Assembly: GCA_944474755.1 (NCBI GenBank) | Contig: OX104111.1 | Span: 98,126,805 to 98,190,804, forward strand | Length of the DNA stretch: 64,000 bases | Direction of reading: 5' to 3' | Origin: Limnoperna fortunei | Lineage: Eukaryota; Mollusca; Bivalvia; Mytilida; Modiolidae | Shown here: piece after piece, positions 27,701 through 42,700 of the stretch | Position numbering within the stretch: the stretch's first letter is position 1 | Layout of the letters: every line of letters starts with the position of its first letter | The notes under the pieces: generated by a model | Seen by the model: only the letters and a program-made list of their open reading frames with translations | Databases searched by the model: none | What the model was told of the DNA's origin: nothing | Position numbers and translations under genes: made by a program

Positions 27701-30700
27701 TAATGAACCCCAAGTTACTGCGCATATTCTTGAATTTATTTTTATCGTAAATACTATATTGTGTGTTGTCGTGTTTTGTTCAGATGTTTTTTTCAGTATT
27801 ATATATATGATGTTTTCATAAACTATGAAATTAATATTTTATTGTTTTCATGGAATAACTTTTTGGACAGGTTAGCCAATATTTTTATAATTTAACGTTT
27901 ATAAACACACATTTACACAATCACCTGAGGCCTTTTTCTACCAACACCTGTTGACATTCACGTGCAGACAGGTAGAAGGCTTCATTGAGGTTGTAAATAA
28001 TTGTAGTTTAACTGTAAAATACGGACAAGCGGAAACAGTTTATGGCCTATATATGGTCAAGGATGAATGGTTGATAATTACTGTGTACACACACGTTTTA
28101 TTTTCTATCGAGACAATCACCCAAGCCGTGTCGGAATCGGAGATCTATTCAGTCCCAATCAAATATTGTTATCAACACAAAGAAACTTGTTAATGAACGA
28201 TCATCATTATTGAAATGACCGATTAAAAACAAAAATCAGTCATTTTTTAACTTGCAAGAAATTGACAAATAATGACCGATAATAAGAAAATATTATTAAT
28301 AAAAATGTCTGATGCACACATAAATGACCTAATTCTGGGCTGAATGGCACAACGAAATAACCAGAAAACACATGAATATTGTAATTTTATTATATAAAAA
28401 CAAATATTATATATGACAGATCTTGAAATTTTCAGTATCCATCCTCCAGAATTTGACCTAAAAAAAAATTTTAAATGTCCGATTAGTACATTTTTCAGTC
28501 GGTCATTTAGGTCAAAATTTCGGTCATGACCGGCAAAAATGACCGTTTCCAGACCCATGGTCAAGAATTACTATACATCTTTCAAGTTCAGCTCATATAT
28601 TTATCAAAGAAGATTGTTAAAATACAATACACTTTGAAAGAACTGAAGTTTAATACCAATGGAAAGTGTTTGTTTATCAAAAAAATTACGATTTTTCATT
28701 ATGGGCCGTTGTACTTTACTTTTCTTTGTTTATTAGTCACATCCGGTAAATAAACAAATGGTGCGTAATCCAGAAATCCTTTGAAAAAATGATAAATACG
28801 CATATTATTTGCCGTTTTTTATTGGAACTACACATTTACAGATAAATTGGAAGTCTGGGTGAATTATTTGGACCAGATCATATAAAGAATCTTCTGTGAA
28901 CCATCGGGTCTACTTGAGGGCCATAACAGGACGACTTCGACTTTGAGGCGCCGTAGGGCTACTTCAGGTACCACTTCGCTCATGGTGGTGAGCCCTAAGA
29001 TTTTATGCAAGAAACTCAATTTTGAAAAGAGTTGCCGCTTCGCCATGTTTCATAATTATAACCAGGTCCGAACGATTAGGAAATATCGGGAAACCAGTTC
29101 GACGAGTCTAACATTGAAATGGAACCCCGGTTCGGATCTTACACACGCGGAATCTGCCATTTTCACATTCAAAATTCCTGATTTGTATCTTTTCCGAACC
29201 TGAACTTTTTTACTTTTCAACATTTAGATTTACTTTCACTTTCGCCATTTGGCGAACGGGAATGAAAAATAAATCCCCAGTACGGATTTGAATTCTCATT
29301 GGTGAGTTTGGCGACCTATAACGCTCACACAGATTCAGACTATTCAAAACAAACAATCCACTGATTATCTGATTACATTCAACTAAACCAATATACTTTG
29401 TAAATTAACCATTTACATAAGTTCACACTTTGGCTGTCTCCAAGTAAACAAAAAAAAAAAACAAGTGAGGACTGTGAGCACGCTCACAAAGGGATACCCC
29501 CACTTCGCTTTCAAGTCCAATTATCTCCCCTTAATGATATCTGAGGTCAATAAAAATCCTTCATGCACATCTACATATAATGTACTCCCTTTATGCTAAG
29601 TTTCATTAAATTTCATCAAGCGGTTTAGGAGGAGTTGCGCCGTGGGATGTGGAAAGACGGACAGACAGACAGGGTGATTCCTATATACCGCCCCAAACGA
29701 GTTTGCGGAGGGGGGGGGGGGGGGTATAAAAGTATGATTCACATTAATTTAAATTAAAATTTGACAGTAAAACACATTATTACTGATCTCCATTATACAT
29801 ATATCTATTAATGTTACACAATCAATTACCTTAACAAATTTACAGAATTTGATAGCTTGAGCGACATTGCCTCTCTTCAACAGATACTCGGCAGATTTTG
29901 CATAAAGTGTGTTGACATCCAAACCCAATCCAATTCCAAGATTTTCAACATGTACAGATTCACTACATATTGTCAACTCTAAAAACAATCTTTCTGGAGA
30001 GACACTGGGAAAAAACAGAATGGAAACACTTAAAGTAAATGCAATTACTTGGAATTATTAATTTTTCATTTATCTACTATAACATACTCTTTCCTATCTA
30101 CATTAAAATACATGTGGCCACAATGTTCATTTCTGAAAGTTTCTCATTCTGTGCCAATAATTCTCTAATTTTACATTGAAGCTAGTTGTAAATGTCAGTA
30201 TCTACAAAGCACAGACATTTTAAATTTATTTTGATCATATTTTAAAAACAATTTGGATTGCCCAAATGGGTCACCCTTTTAAAATATAGAATTAAAAATC
30301 AAAATAATATAGGTGTTGATCATCATTTTGACTCTTTAGAATAATTAACCACAGGTTGAAAAATCTGGTCAATTTTTTCTCCATAAGTAATGAAAAATGT
30401 AAAAAATACAGTGAAACTTTAACAGCTGTGTAAACTTCATGCTTAAATTTAATTACCGTATTAATTTTTTTGATAAGATTCAAGTCTCAATCTATTTCTG
30501 CTTATTTGAACAATAATTTCAGCCCAGTGAGTTTTGTTTCAAGGTATATTAAAGTATATTTAATGTATTTTGTAATTTCAATGACAAAATCTGTTATAAA
30601 TATAACTGAAAAAATATTTTTGAAATAAGGATATGCTAATAGATATTTACGCTAGTTTTATATGCTGTCAAACTAGCATCTAATGTTGCAAGTCCTAACT

Positions 30701-33700
30701 TCAATAGCTGCCCATGTCATACCTCTTGTAGGTGGGGCCAACAATTAAACCCCAATCAATAATTGCCCATTTTACATGACTGGTAAGCGGTGCAAGCAAA
30801 CAAACCTTGGTCTCATTTCGTACACTGATGAATCAGTAACTATGATACAACCATCTAATACTGTGTGATTGGTCAATTGTATATCATGTGACATCGTCAA
30901 TTCAGGGTGCCAAGACCCAGATGAAACAAGTCCCAGTTTGAGGTCCTGATCATACTTTTGTCTAAGATTTTCTTCACACTTTTCATGCCAATAAAATGGA
31001 AAAGATTTTTTCTCTACTGCAAGTAAGTGTTCATGTGCTGGAAGATCAAACTTCTGTAAAACAGCATCTTTGTTAAATTCCTGAAACAATAATGTAAAAG
31101 ATTTTTGCTATGCAGACTCCCAGACCATTTCACTTTTCTACACCTATTTTCATCCTCTCTGCCTGTTACTTGGTAACCTGAATTGTTTAAAAATTGATGA
31201 AAATCTTAACATAAATTTTATCAGTTCAGAGAAAATGATAAAATATTATATTAATAATTACCACTATTTTGCAGTATTTTCCTTTGATCTTTGTGTGCGA
31301 TATTATTCCATCTCACTCTACTAGGGCGAGATGGGCCCATCTCAGCTGCTGTCAAGACATCTTTAAGTAAACACTGTGACGTCACAATGTTACAAAACAG
31401 AGATAAACAGATTATTTACATTTTATGAAACTCTATGAATTTTCTCGTCATCTCATCTCAGCTGTCACCCTTTGATGAGATATGGACGATAAAACGCATC
31501 TCATTTCAAAAAACGTAAATAATCTATAAAGATTGAAAATTCTTTCAGAAATTAACACAACCCAGAGTTTACTAGTCTGAATGAATATTTATCAATGGCA
31601 TGCCACTCTGACATAATGTTGTTCAAATAAATACATTACCTGTGGCTTGTCTATTGATGTCTCTGCTCTTTGATTGGCTAATACGTAAAGTTTCTTTCCA
31701 CTTGCTAGACGTGTTATACTTAGCAGGACTTTGTCTGTCAATTTAACTATGTCAGAGCCAATAGGAAGTTGGTACACAAACAATGGAGATCTATCTATAT
31801 TACTGTCATAGACCTACAAACATAGAAATAATCAGCTATTCAATGTCACATGCGATTTGGCAAAACACAGACCTATTTGGGCAATTTTAAACAGGGTTCC
31901 AGTTTGTTAGTTATGGTTTCAATGATTTCATTGTATTATAAGTGAAAGTTGCTACGCAAAGAAAATGTTTTCAGAAAAACCTTAGATTTTACTGAAACAA
32001 ATATGTTTTATATAGTTTGAATGTGTTTTAATGCCACTTTGAGCTATCTTTGCATCAAGTTTTTATTAGGGGAGAAAGCCATAGCCATTGAAAACCTCCG
32101 ACCTTTAGTAGAAAACTGACAAACATTTTAATTAAATATAATTTAAACATATTTTATTCATGTAAGACATGGATTGGAAAGCAGGACTAAGCCTATATAT
32201 ATTATATATATATTCTCTCCATATCCTATGCAATTAAATATGGTGATATCATAGTTAAAACGCACAGTAAAAATGTGTTTTGGGTTTTGTAGACAAGTCA
32301 TGTTGATGCCAAGATTTGAAATGTTCCCTAATTTGGTTTTTCACACCAATCAATCAGTAATTTCATTTGTGTAACTACTGAATATATAAATATCATTACT
32401 TTTTTGTTTGTTACAGGTTATAGGATAATTTTGGCAATTTTGACAGCTATTTCTCACACTGTTTTAATATGGGAAGGAAAGCTAGAATAACTATTGAAAA
32501 TTTTCTAAGTTCTGGGAAAAAAAGGCAATCAATGCCAATAAAGGTTGGAGTCTAGCAAGCCCAAAATCAGGCTCAAGCTTGCAACCCTCGTGTTGACACG
32601 CTAGTGATTAATAGGAGCTACTCAACCCATGGCCACCATTATATATATCTGCACATAAAATGAATCCATTAAAATTTAAATAAGAAAGTAAACGACAGAT
32701 ACATTGACTTCTGGTTATACCATAAATGATGATTCTTTGGCACAGTGAGCTGTCATAAAGTGGTGTCCTCTGGCACACTGTGGCTGTAGGATGACTGAAC
32801 GAGAAAACTGATCCAGCTTCTGTGGTTGAAATAATTCCCTTGTTTCATCTGTAAATACAAAATACCAGTACTACTTCTAAATTAACTAGGTAGGGCAAAA
32901 AAGACGCAATTTGCTATGAAAAGACACATTCAAGTATCACAACTTTATAGATATTCTAAGCCAATTGACGACATTGATATATTGACGATAATTTGTAGAA
33001 CACAAAAAAAATAAAACTGATCGCACTATAAATTTTTATACATTTTCTTTTCTTAAAATTTCCAATATTTTAAAACCTGTGTATGTCCTTAAACTTCTGA
33101 TAGTCAAGGATATCTGTGGTCTGAGCACCAACAATTTTATTATTATACTGACTGTCTTGACCAAGGCCCTGGAAATTTTCTCGAGTCATGTCGGACATTT
33201 TACCGGTCATTATATAAAAGTACAAAGTACTTTAAAAAAAGCCAGGCTAAGTACGGTTTAGCATTAATACATACTTTTTATTGTGTTTTCTTAAGCTGGG
33301 ATGTGTATATGCTTTTCCTTAAAACTTCAGAATTAAGGTCTTTTTAATTATTTTCAAGACCGTAGTAGATATTAGTTGTTTTGTGATGAGTTCCTATGAT
33401 TTATGCATCGTGCAAGAAAAGAAATATATGTAGGAAAACATTCTGCTTCCTAAAATGTCTTTATTATAAGATGACATGTTGTCTATTCAACAAAGTAATG
33501 GCAAACAACATTTTTTTTATGAACATTCGTGAGACATTTTCATTACCCGGAAGTAGGAAGTTGTTACAAAATTACAGCAAGTTCGGAACAGAATCGAATT
33601 GATACGATATTCTGCGATGGACCACGTTTTTTACAAGTTAGTATTTATAGAATAAAATATTCATTTTTGTTCTCATCATTTCAATCGAATTTTAATTTGA

Positions 33701-36700
33701 ATTGAGTTTCCCCAGATTTATGTATGTCAGGTACATTGGCGCATGCGTGATGTACAATTCTGACCACACGTGTTTTTCCATCAAGTTGCATATTTTCTAA
33801 GCAATATAACATACAAACAATTCATTCCTATTGTTTCAAAATACTGTTGCAATAACATATTCTACGAAATGGATGAAACAGATCTGTACTCATAATTAGG
33901 TTCTCACCTGTTGTGTTAACCATATTACGTAATTAACACTTGACTGGAGTGAATGATTACTCAATAAACACACGTGTCAGTGACAGGAAATAGCGTTAGG
34001 GTTGATTTTTTAATAAAATATTTATATCTAGCGGAAATTAAAGGTATTAAAACCAACTAAAAGATATTTATCTTATTGACCAAGTAAAATATCACTTTTT
34101 TAGATGTCCAATTTGACTAAACCTTAATCGGACATTTTAATGTAAATGTCGGACATGTCCGGCAAATATGACCGTTTCCAGACCCTTGGTCTTGACTTGG
34201 AAAATTATAACAAGAAGAAAAATAGGCATTAATGGAACATTAAATGATACCTGCCATGTTGTGATGTAAAGTATTTCTTATGAAATTTATTGGGATTGTC
34301 CTTCCTAAACCTGGACATTTTCAGGCTTTCACTTCCGCTTTGTTTTTTTTTTTTGTTTTTTTTTTTTGCAGACGTTATACGTTGATCGGCTTCTTCTGAT
34401 GACTAGGATAAAAATACCTTCTTTAAAGCGCAGCAGTGATCAATCATTGATTACAAGTTAACCCTGCCCATTCACATGAATTACAATTGATTGACGTCCA
34501 AATCAATAGTTTTCTTAGGCAGTTGGAAAACTATGAGGGCATAGTGCACGGAGCACAATTCGTTTAGAAATATATGTCAAAATAGTAAAATATTTCTATT
34601 AAAGGACATTCTTACAGAAAGTATAATAATTGCTAATACATCATCATCAACACAAGGAAATTAAAATAGGGCATTTAATGGGACAATAAACGATACCCTG
34701 CCAAGCTCAAATGGGATTATGCTGAAAATTCCACCTGTTCTTCATTTTATAGTACTTAACTGCTGTGCAAAGTTTAAACCAAATATGTTGAAGCTTTTTC
34801 AAGTTATCATCAGGAAAACCCCAATTGTTTGTCAAAACAACTTGAATTGGCTTAAGTCAAAAACTACAATTTGGACTTGCTCTTCATTTTATAGTATTTA
34901 ACAGCTCTGCAAGTTTAAAAAAAATCTGTTGACACGTTTTTAAGTTATCATCTGGAAACCACCGAGGCACAGACAGATGGACGGACATTCAGATGGATGG
35001 AGGGAAACTCATATCTGAATGGAGGGTATAACATAATACCCGGACACTTTGTGTGGCTAGGCATAAAAACCAAAGAAACAAAAGAATTAAATTCATCCAT
35101 ACATGGTTTAGGTGTTAAGATAAATAAAAATAACCCCAAATTTAGTAGAGAAATTAATGAAAAGACTGTAGAAGTAACCTGTATGTATTAATATCGGTAT
35201 GAGTTTGCAACTGATGTGTAGAGGATTCTCATGCTTTTGTCCCATGTGAAATCCGTAACTGATACTGGGAGTATAACTTCTACTACTGCCACCACATGTA
35301 ACTGGTAGCATTGGAAGACTTCGACTATTAATACTGTCATCACATGCTATGTCAGCTGTTAAATTTGTAACTGAAAGTCTCAGAAGACTCCAACAATTAA
35401 TAGTGTTATCACATGCCTCTATTACCTGTTAAATTGGTCACTGATAGTATCGGAAGACTCCGACTACTAATACTGTCATATCCTAGTTCTGCTATCTCTT
35501 TCTCCACTGGAGTGGCAAGTTCCTCTGTTCGACATTCTAACATCATTTTCCACTGTGTCAATGGTTGTCCTGTTATCTGAATAATACACAACTTATTCTC
35601 TCACTGTGTTAGTAAATCCTGATGCTTTGACTAAAACTTGTTTCAAGAATGGGACTCTCAGCCTTGGTATTCCATTGTCAAGGAATTCAAGCAAAACATA
35701 TATTTTTATTGCTGGTTACTATTAAAGCCATGATAATGAGTAGAAGATTTTCAATACACAAGGATAATTAAGAAATAGTTCATTAGGGGTATGATGTTGT
35801 ATTCATTTACACAAGGGCTGGGCCTTTATATACAATTTGAAAATATGAATATAAAGGCACAGCCTATGTGTAAATGAGTACAAAACTATCCAAGAATGAA
35901 TTATTACAATTCTAATATGACAAAATCCTGAGTTTTTCTATTCAAGCAGGCCCTATATGCCATGATTTTCTAGCTGCCATTTAAATTTTGGTCAGGAAAT
36001 CCTTTAAAGTTTGAAATGTATGATGGACAAAATACACTTTAACAAAACATGTATTGAATATTTTAACATAACGTGCCCTCCAGAGGTTTTATTTATTGAA
36101 ATAAAAACAGTAAAAACCTTCCGTTAATATTGTGACGTTGTAAAACCTCTTGTGACATTACGTCACATTGAACATGTTGAGAAGTGTGGATATATTTGTT
36201 AATATATCGATTGATGTTATAAGGACATCATATTAGAATAACAATTATACTACACAAAGGGTGTTCACAATAAATAGTTCATAAATTATTTAAATTGAAA
36301 GTTCCCTATTTAACCTCTTTCATATCAAATACACTCCATATAAACACTTGCGAATGATGGAATTAGGTTAATGTACATAGAAATATTGTAAATTATTCAA
36401 CAAATTCTCCATTTATGACAAATATAAAGCTTAGTTACTACTGGTCAGTGGTCTATAAATAGTAACACCATCAATTTTTTATAGGTTTCTGAAGGTGATT
36501 TGTATTAATGGCCAAACAACATCAATATTATGCAACAGTTCAACTAAACAGAGTATCAGTCAAATAGAAGTCTGCAACATGCCAAAAATAACTAAAAGAG
36601 GATGCATGACACAATATGCCATTTTTAGTGAAAATCACAAAATAGGTATCACATTTATTGTAATTAATGATAACTTATTTAATTTATTAACTTTTAATCT

Positions 36701-39700
36701 CCATAACATTAAAATTATAATGAGAGACATACCGTTAATATTACATCAATTTAGTAATTAAAGTTATTGCTTAAATAAGTTTGATATAGGCAAAAATAAT
36801 GACGACATTTTTTTTTAAAAGGGAGATAATTAAACAAAAAACCAAATTTTGAGTACTTTTTGACCAGTTATTTTCCAACATACAAAAATTTAACTCGGAG
36901 ACCTCTTACCGCCATTAAAATGCTTGACATTACAAAAAAATTAAGAAAATTTCATTGAAAGAACTCTGTAAATCAAATATTTTAGTGCTTTTTTTTATTC
37001 CCTTCTCTGTACAATCTATTACAAAATTTAAAATTTCAGTACACAACCTCTTAAAAGTTAGCTCTGAAACCACTATTTTTTATTTTAATTAAGATAACTT
37101 GTATACAAAACTACCTATATGGCATATTTAAAGAAAATTCAATGACTAATTATTTTGACTGTAAAGTGTCCTTAACCAGTTAATATAATGGGAATGCTTT
37201 AAAATCAGAAATTTACAAACTGTCATGCAATTCAACCTTAGGATAAAAACCTTGCACTTAACCTTGAAAATTACAACAAGAATACTATACAATTACTGCA
37301 CTTGAACGAGACCAATATGAGGCTTTATAGAGCAGGGTAGAATAATATTGAACGAGGTGAAGCCGAGTTCAATACTATTCTACCCTGCTACATAAAACCT
37401 CATATTGATCAAGTTCAAGTGTAGTACATAATTTATTGAGCCATGAAATGGAATATACAGGATTTTTTTTATTCCTGAAAGTGACTATCCTTCATTATGT
37501 TTATTTCTCAAAAATCAATAAAATATCGACATAATCCATGACGAAATGTTTGCAGTGATTATTTCTTGTATATTTCTACCATCCTCAGTCCTTGCTTCTG
37601 CATAATATTGACAAAGATTTTAGCACAATTCCCAAGGGTCTGACGTTTCCAAACTAACTGACATATCCGTTTCACGTAAATATTTCATAAAAAACAAATC
37701 GCTTGCTCTTTCGATTTGAGAGTGTTTACAACATCTCTTTTCTTAATGATTTCATCAATTCCAAGTTAGAAATATCTGCAAATCTTCGCTTATTAGCACC
37801 AGAACTATCCGTATTACGTTCACTCGATGACGTTACCATGTTTACAAACAACAATATAATCCGAACATCAGTCAAAACGATAATTTTGATTGGTTTAAGG
37901 CATTAAAGAAGGAAGATTTGATTGGCTATCATATTTCTGTTTGGGGAAACAGCACGTGCTAGGTATTTTCATTCATAAATTTCTCACGAGAGTGCAATAT
38001 GGTTTTTTGTTGAGTAGAATGAGTTTTTTTGCAAACCAATATGATAGGAAATGGAAAGTCACGTGTATTGGTTTAGGCCAACAGGAAAGGGCAAAAATAT
38101 ATATTACGTAATAATAGAAAATATTGGTTTAAATACTGCTAAATCTAAATTATAACTTGAAAAATACCCAAATATAAAGCATTTAGATATCAATAATGGT
38201 AAAAATTAAAGAATTTTTTTTTTAATTTTAAAAAGCTATTACATGTACATGTTTGTAACTAGAGGTACTTGTTAGATTGCAAATAGATAATTACATGACA
38301 TTTTACATAACATTCCTGTAACACCTATAGACACAGATTTGTCATTTTGGTATATATGGCAGTCTTAGACTTTTTAACAATACCTTTTTTAAAAATTATT
38401 CCATCAGACAAGTAGTTACCAAGACTTATATGTTCAAAAGAATAACATAACTGTATATGTTAAATACATAGAAGTCATCCAAAATAGACATGTGTTCTCT
38501 GCAGACAAATGTCTTCCAATGAAAAGAACTGGAGTTCACAGATATGGATTCTTTAAAGTTGGGTTGGACATCAGTAAATGTTCAGCAGAAGTTGCAAATA
38601 TGGGAAGACATCCCCTTTTCAATGTACTGATACAAAAATGGCTATATTTTCCAATAATATTTTTTTAACTCTCACCTTAGTCTCATTTGACAAATTTTGT
38701 ATGAGATACTCCTGCAAATTTTATATACATGACCATCAAATATATATTACTACAATATCACCATTCAACTGGTTTGTAAGAAGATTTTTAAATTATAGCC
38801 AATCAGAAAACATTAATGACCCTGGCAGACATGTTGAATTTTTAAATTAGCCCAAAAACTCACATTTTGTTAAGTACCACCCAATTAACATACTTCTCTG
38901 CCAGTTTGGTTCAAATGGCCAAGGTGAAGAAGATTATAATGTGACAGTTTACCGCCACTGCTAATGGAAGCCGAATGATAAAACTATGTAAGGCGAGCTC
39001 ATATATACTATTTGTACATGTAGTTTAAACATTAAGTTATACACTACCAATAGATGTGTAGAGATCTGTTGATCATCCTCCACTAATTCTAGTTTTACTA
39101 TCTTTGTTTCCAATGTTAGCTGATGTACAAAACTCTTTGAACGCAAATCCACCATCAAAATCTTTCCATTCTATAGATAACATATATCAAATCAAATGTC
39201 TGATTGTACATGGTTAAACAGATTTTATTGTTTGTTTGTTTGATGGTGTTTAATGCCACTTTCAGCAATTTTTCAGCTATATCATGGCGTCCCAGTTTTT
39301 TATTGGGGGAGGAAGCCAGAGTACCTGGAGAAAACCCCGACCTGCGGTAGGAAAACTGGCAATCCTTGTCAATTAAGATTGGAGTCGAGTACACCCTACC
39401 CGCAGTGAGAATCGAACCCGCATTCTCAGTGTTGACAGACCATGTGATCAATAGAAGACGAACTACCTTGACCACTCGGCCACCAAGGCCCCTTAACAGA
39501 TTTTAAGCAAATTTTGTGTATGTATTAATTTAAACAAAGACCATTTTGAATTTCATTACTGGACTTTAATCCAATGATAAAATAATAGAAAAATAGAAAA
39601 ATTCCAACTTTAGCTTTAGTTGCTAATGAGATCATTATCACAAACCAGACTAAAATGGGAGGTTAAACTGATGATACACTCTGGACTGTAATTCTTTTAA

Positions 39701-42700
39701 GCTGGGCAAGATTTACCTTTGTTCCAATTACAGCAATCTGTCTGTCATCCAAAGTATGCCACCAAGTGACAAGTGTAGGAATTACTGAAAATAAAAACTC
39801 TGTATGACACTGTGTCAATTTGCATGCCATTTTGTAGTGAAAAAGAGGGGGTCAAAATGAGTGGGTAAGTGGTACACTAGGATTGATAGTTAAACAAATC
39901 TAATTATCAGAAAGATGGTATCCATCACTGTGGGTCCCATTGACAATAGGTTGTGATTAAAAAATTGTAAGAATGTATGCCCATACAGGAATTTGTCATT
40001 CAAAAAACTATAATAGGACCGTGATGTCAAAGTTCAAAGTCAAAGGTCACCAACAATGGTACATAACATGTTGCCTTGAAATGACCTACCCACATTCCAA
40101 ATATCAAAATCCTACCTCAAAGAAGAAAAAGTGGCCGCCTGGATATCATTTTCTCATTCAGAAAGCAATAATGCAACATCGAGGTAAAAGTTAAAGGTCA
40201 AAGGCCACCAATAAACAACACATCATCTTGAAATGATCTATCAACTTGCCAAATATCAAAATCTTACCTCAGAAGAGAAAAAAGTTACAGCCCAGACACA
40301 AATTTGTCATTTTTAACAATCATGTGACCCTGAGGTAAAACTTCAAGGTTAAAGGTTATTACCCAAGGTATGCTACACATTGATTTTCTGATGTAAGAGC
40401 TATTAACATAAGATTTTCTGATGTACAAATGTAAGAGCTATTAAACATAAGATTTTCTGATGTAAGAGCTATTAAACATAAGATTTTCTGATGTAAGAGC
40501 TATTAAACATAAGATTTTCTGATGTAAGAGCTATTTAACATAAGATTTTCTGAAGATTTTCTGACGTAAGAGCTATTAAACATAAGATTTTCTGATGTAA
40601 GAGCTATTTCATAAGATTTTCTGATGTAAGAGCTATTAACATAAGATTTTCTGATGTACAAATGTAAGAGCTATTAAACATAAGATTTTCTGATGTAAGA
40701 GCTATTAAACATAAGATTTTCTGATGTAAGCGCTATTTAACATAAGATTTTCTGATGTAAGATCTATTAAACATAAGATTTTCTGATGTAAGAGCTATTA
40801 AACATAAGATTTTTTGATGTAAGAGCTATTAAACATAAGATTTTCTGATGTAAGAGCTATTAAACATAAGATTTTCTGATGTAAGAGCTATTAAACATAA
40901 GATTTTCTGATGTAAGAGCTATTAAACATAAGATTTTCTGATGTAAGAGCTATTTAACATAAGATTTTCTGATGTAAGAGCTATTAAACATAAGATTTTC
41001 TGATGTAAGAGCTATTAAACATAAGATTTTCTGATGTAAGAGCTATTAAACATAAGATTTTCTTAAATTATCTACCCACATACCAAAGTAATAGGTTGGA
41101 CATGATTTCGGACAGACAGATGCATGGTGCAGCAGACTGATTACTATAGGGTGTCCGCCAGTAAGTGTGTGGCCTTATTAAAGAAAGAAGCTTTAGTTTG
41201 AGTCAAATAAGAGGGCTGAATTTAAGGATTTCTTCAAAATAATATACTTTCTGTCACCCCAAAATGATATTAAAAAGTTTATCACATAAACAGAAAAGAA
41301 CCACTTTCCATAATAATGAAGCCATTTTATGCAGTAAGTGTATTTTGTTTATTTGTTGTTTGTTTGAATGGGGTTTCACACTGTTTTTCACTTAAAGCCA
41401 TTTTTTACCTATATCATAGCGACTAGTTTCCATTGAGGAGAAACTATAGTACCCAATACACCATTTTCACCATAGGTAGTTAGATTTAACTGTATCTGTA
41501 CCTATATACCTCTCATCTGTGATGATCGCTATTAAAGCTTGGAGTCAAACACAACTTGACTGAATCAGACTTTTAGTCACATCTTCTATGTTGACATGCC
41601 ATTGATTGTTAGTACATGTCTAATTACCTAAACCTCTGCTATTTAATAAAAGTTTACAAACTGTCTCACTTTTCAATTGTTCAGAAATACTCCTTTACCT
41701 GACTGGTTTCTAAATCTGAGTACAGTTACATCTTCTAAACTCCATAATCTGTTAACTCTGACCGAACTATCCTAAAAATAAAACATAAATATACATTAAT
41801 CAACATTTCCTCTATACTGGGTAAAACCATTTGACGTTAACCATGTTTACAAGTCGTCCATGTGCATATGAAATTTAATGCAGATTCAATGTTAAGTAGT
41901 CTATAATAAGAGGATTGAACAGCCTATAAATATTAAAAAGTAAACAGTTTGCATGGCCTGTAAAGAAATACTGCTGCTAAGTTTTCTATTGGTGACAATG
42001 CTATACGCCAATGCCACGTGTAAGCTGGGTTTTAATCAGATGTCCAAATACTTATAAAGGTCATCTATGCCATCTGAACTAAACATACTTTCCAATGTCA
42101 AATAGGAGATCTAAACTAAAACTTAAAACATATAACAATAAGTGTTTTCATGTAAACTGTTATTTGTAGTTCTTTCATATTATACATTTAGATATAACTC
42201 ATTAGGCTGAATTTTACTGCCGTTATAATCCAAAGTTAGTTTTGTGATTTGTCGGATTAACGGAAAAAAAAAAATTTAATGGGATAATGATTATAAATCA
42301 CTTAGTCCTTTAAAGGTAAGGCAAGTTACAAATGATGAAAACTGATTATTGATCACTAGTTAAGTAGGTTTTAGTCTTAATAAATACTTCAAAAAGCAAA
42401 TGTCACTTCTATAGTATACACTTACATGTACATTCCTTACACAGCTGGCTGTCTGTGCAGTCAGTAAGACATACTTACCACTAGAGATAGCACTGGTACA
42501 ATACATATGGTTAAATCTTCTGATATAACAAGCAACCATGACACCGTAGGATCAAAACAAAGAGACACAACAGATTTGTGATCCGGCCATGGGATATGAC
42601 TGATGACTGGATCATTTCCACTACAGCAATAGCGCAGCAGGATGTCACCTGAAATGAGCAAAATGAGCCTTGTGTCATCTTTCAAATTGTACACAATGGA

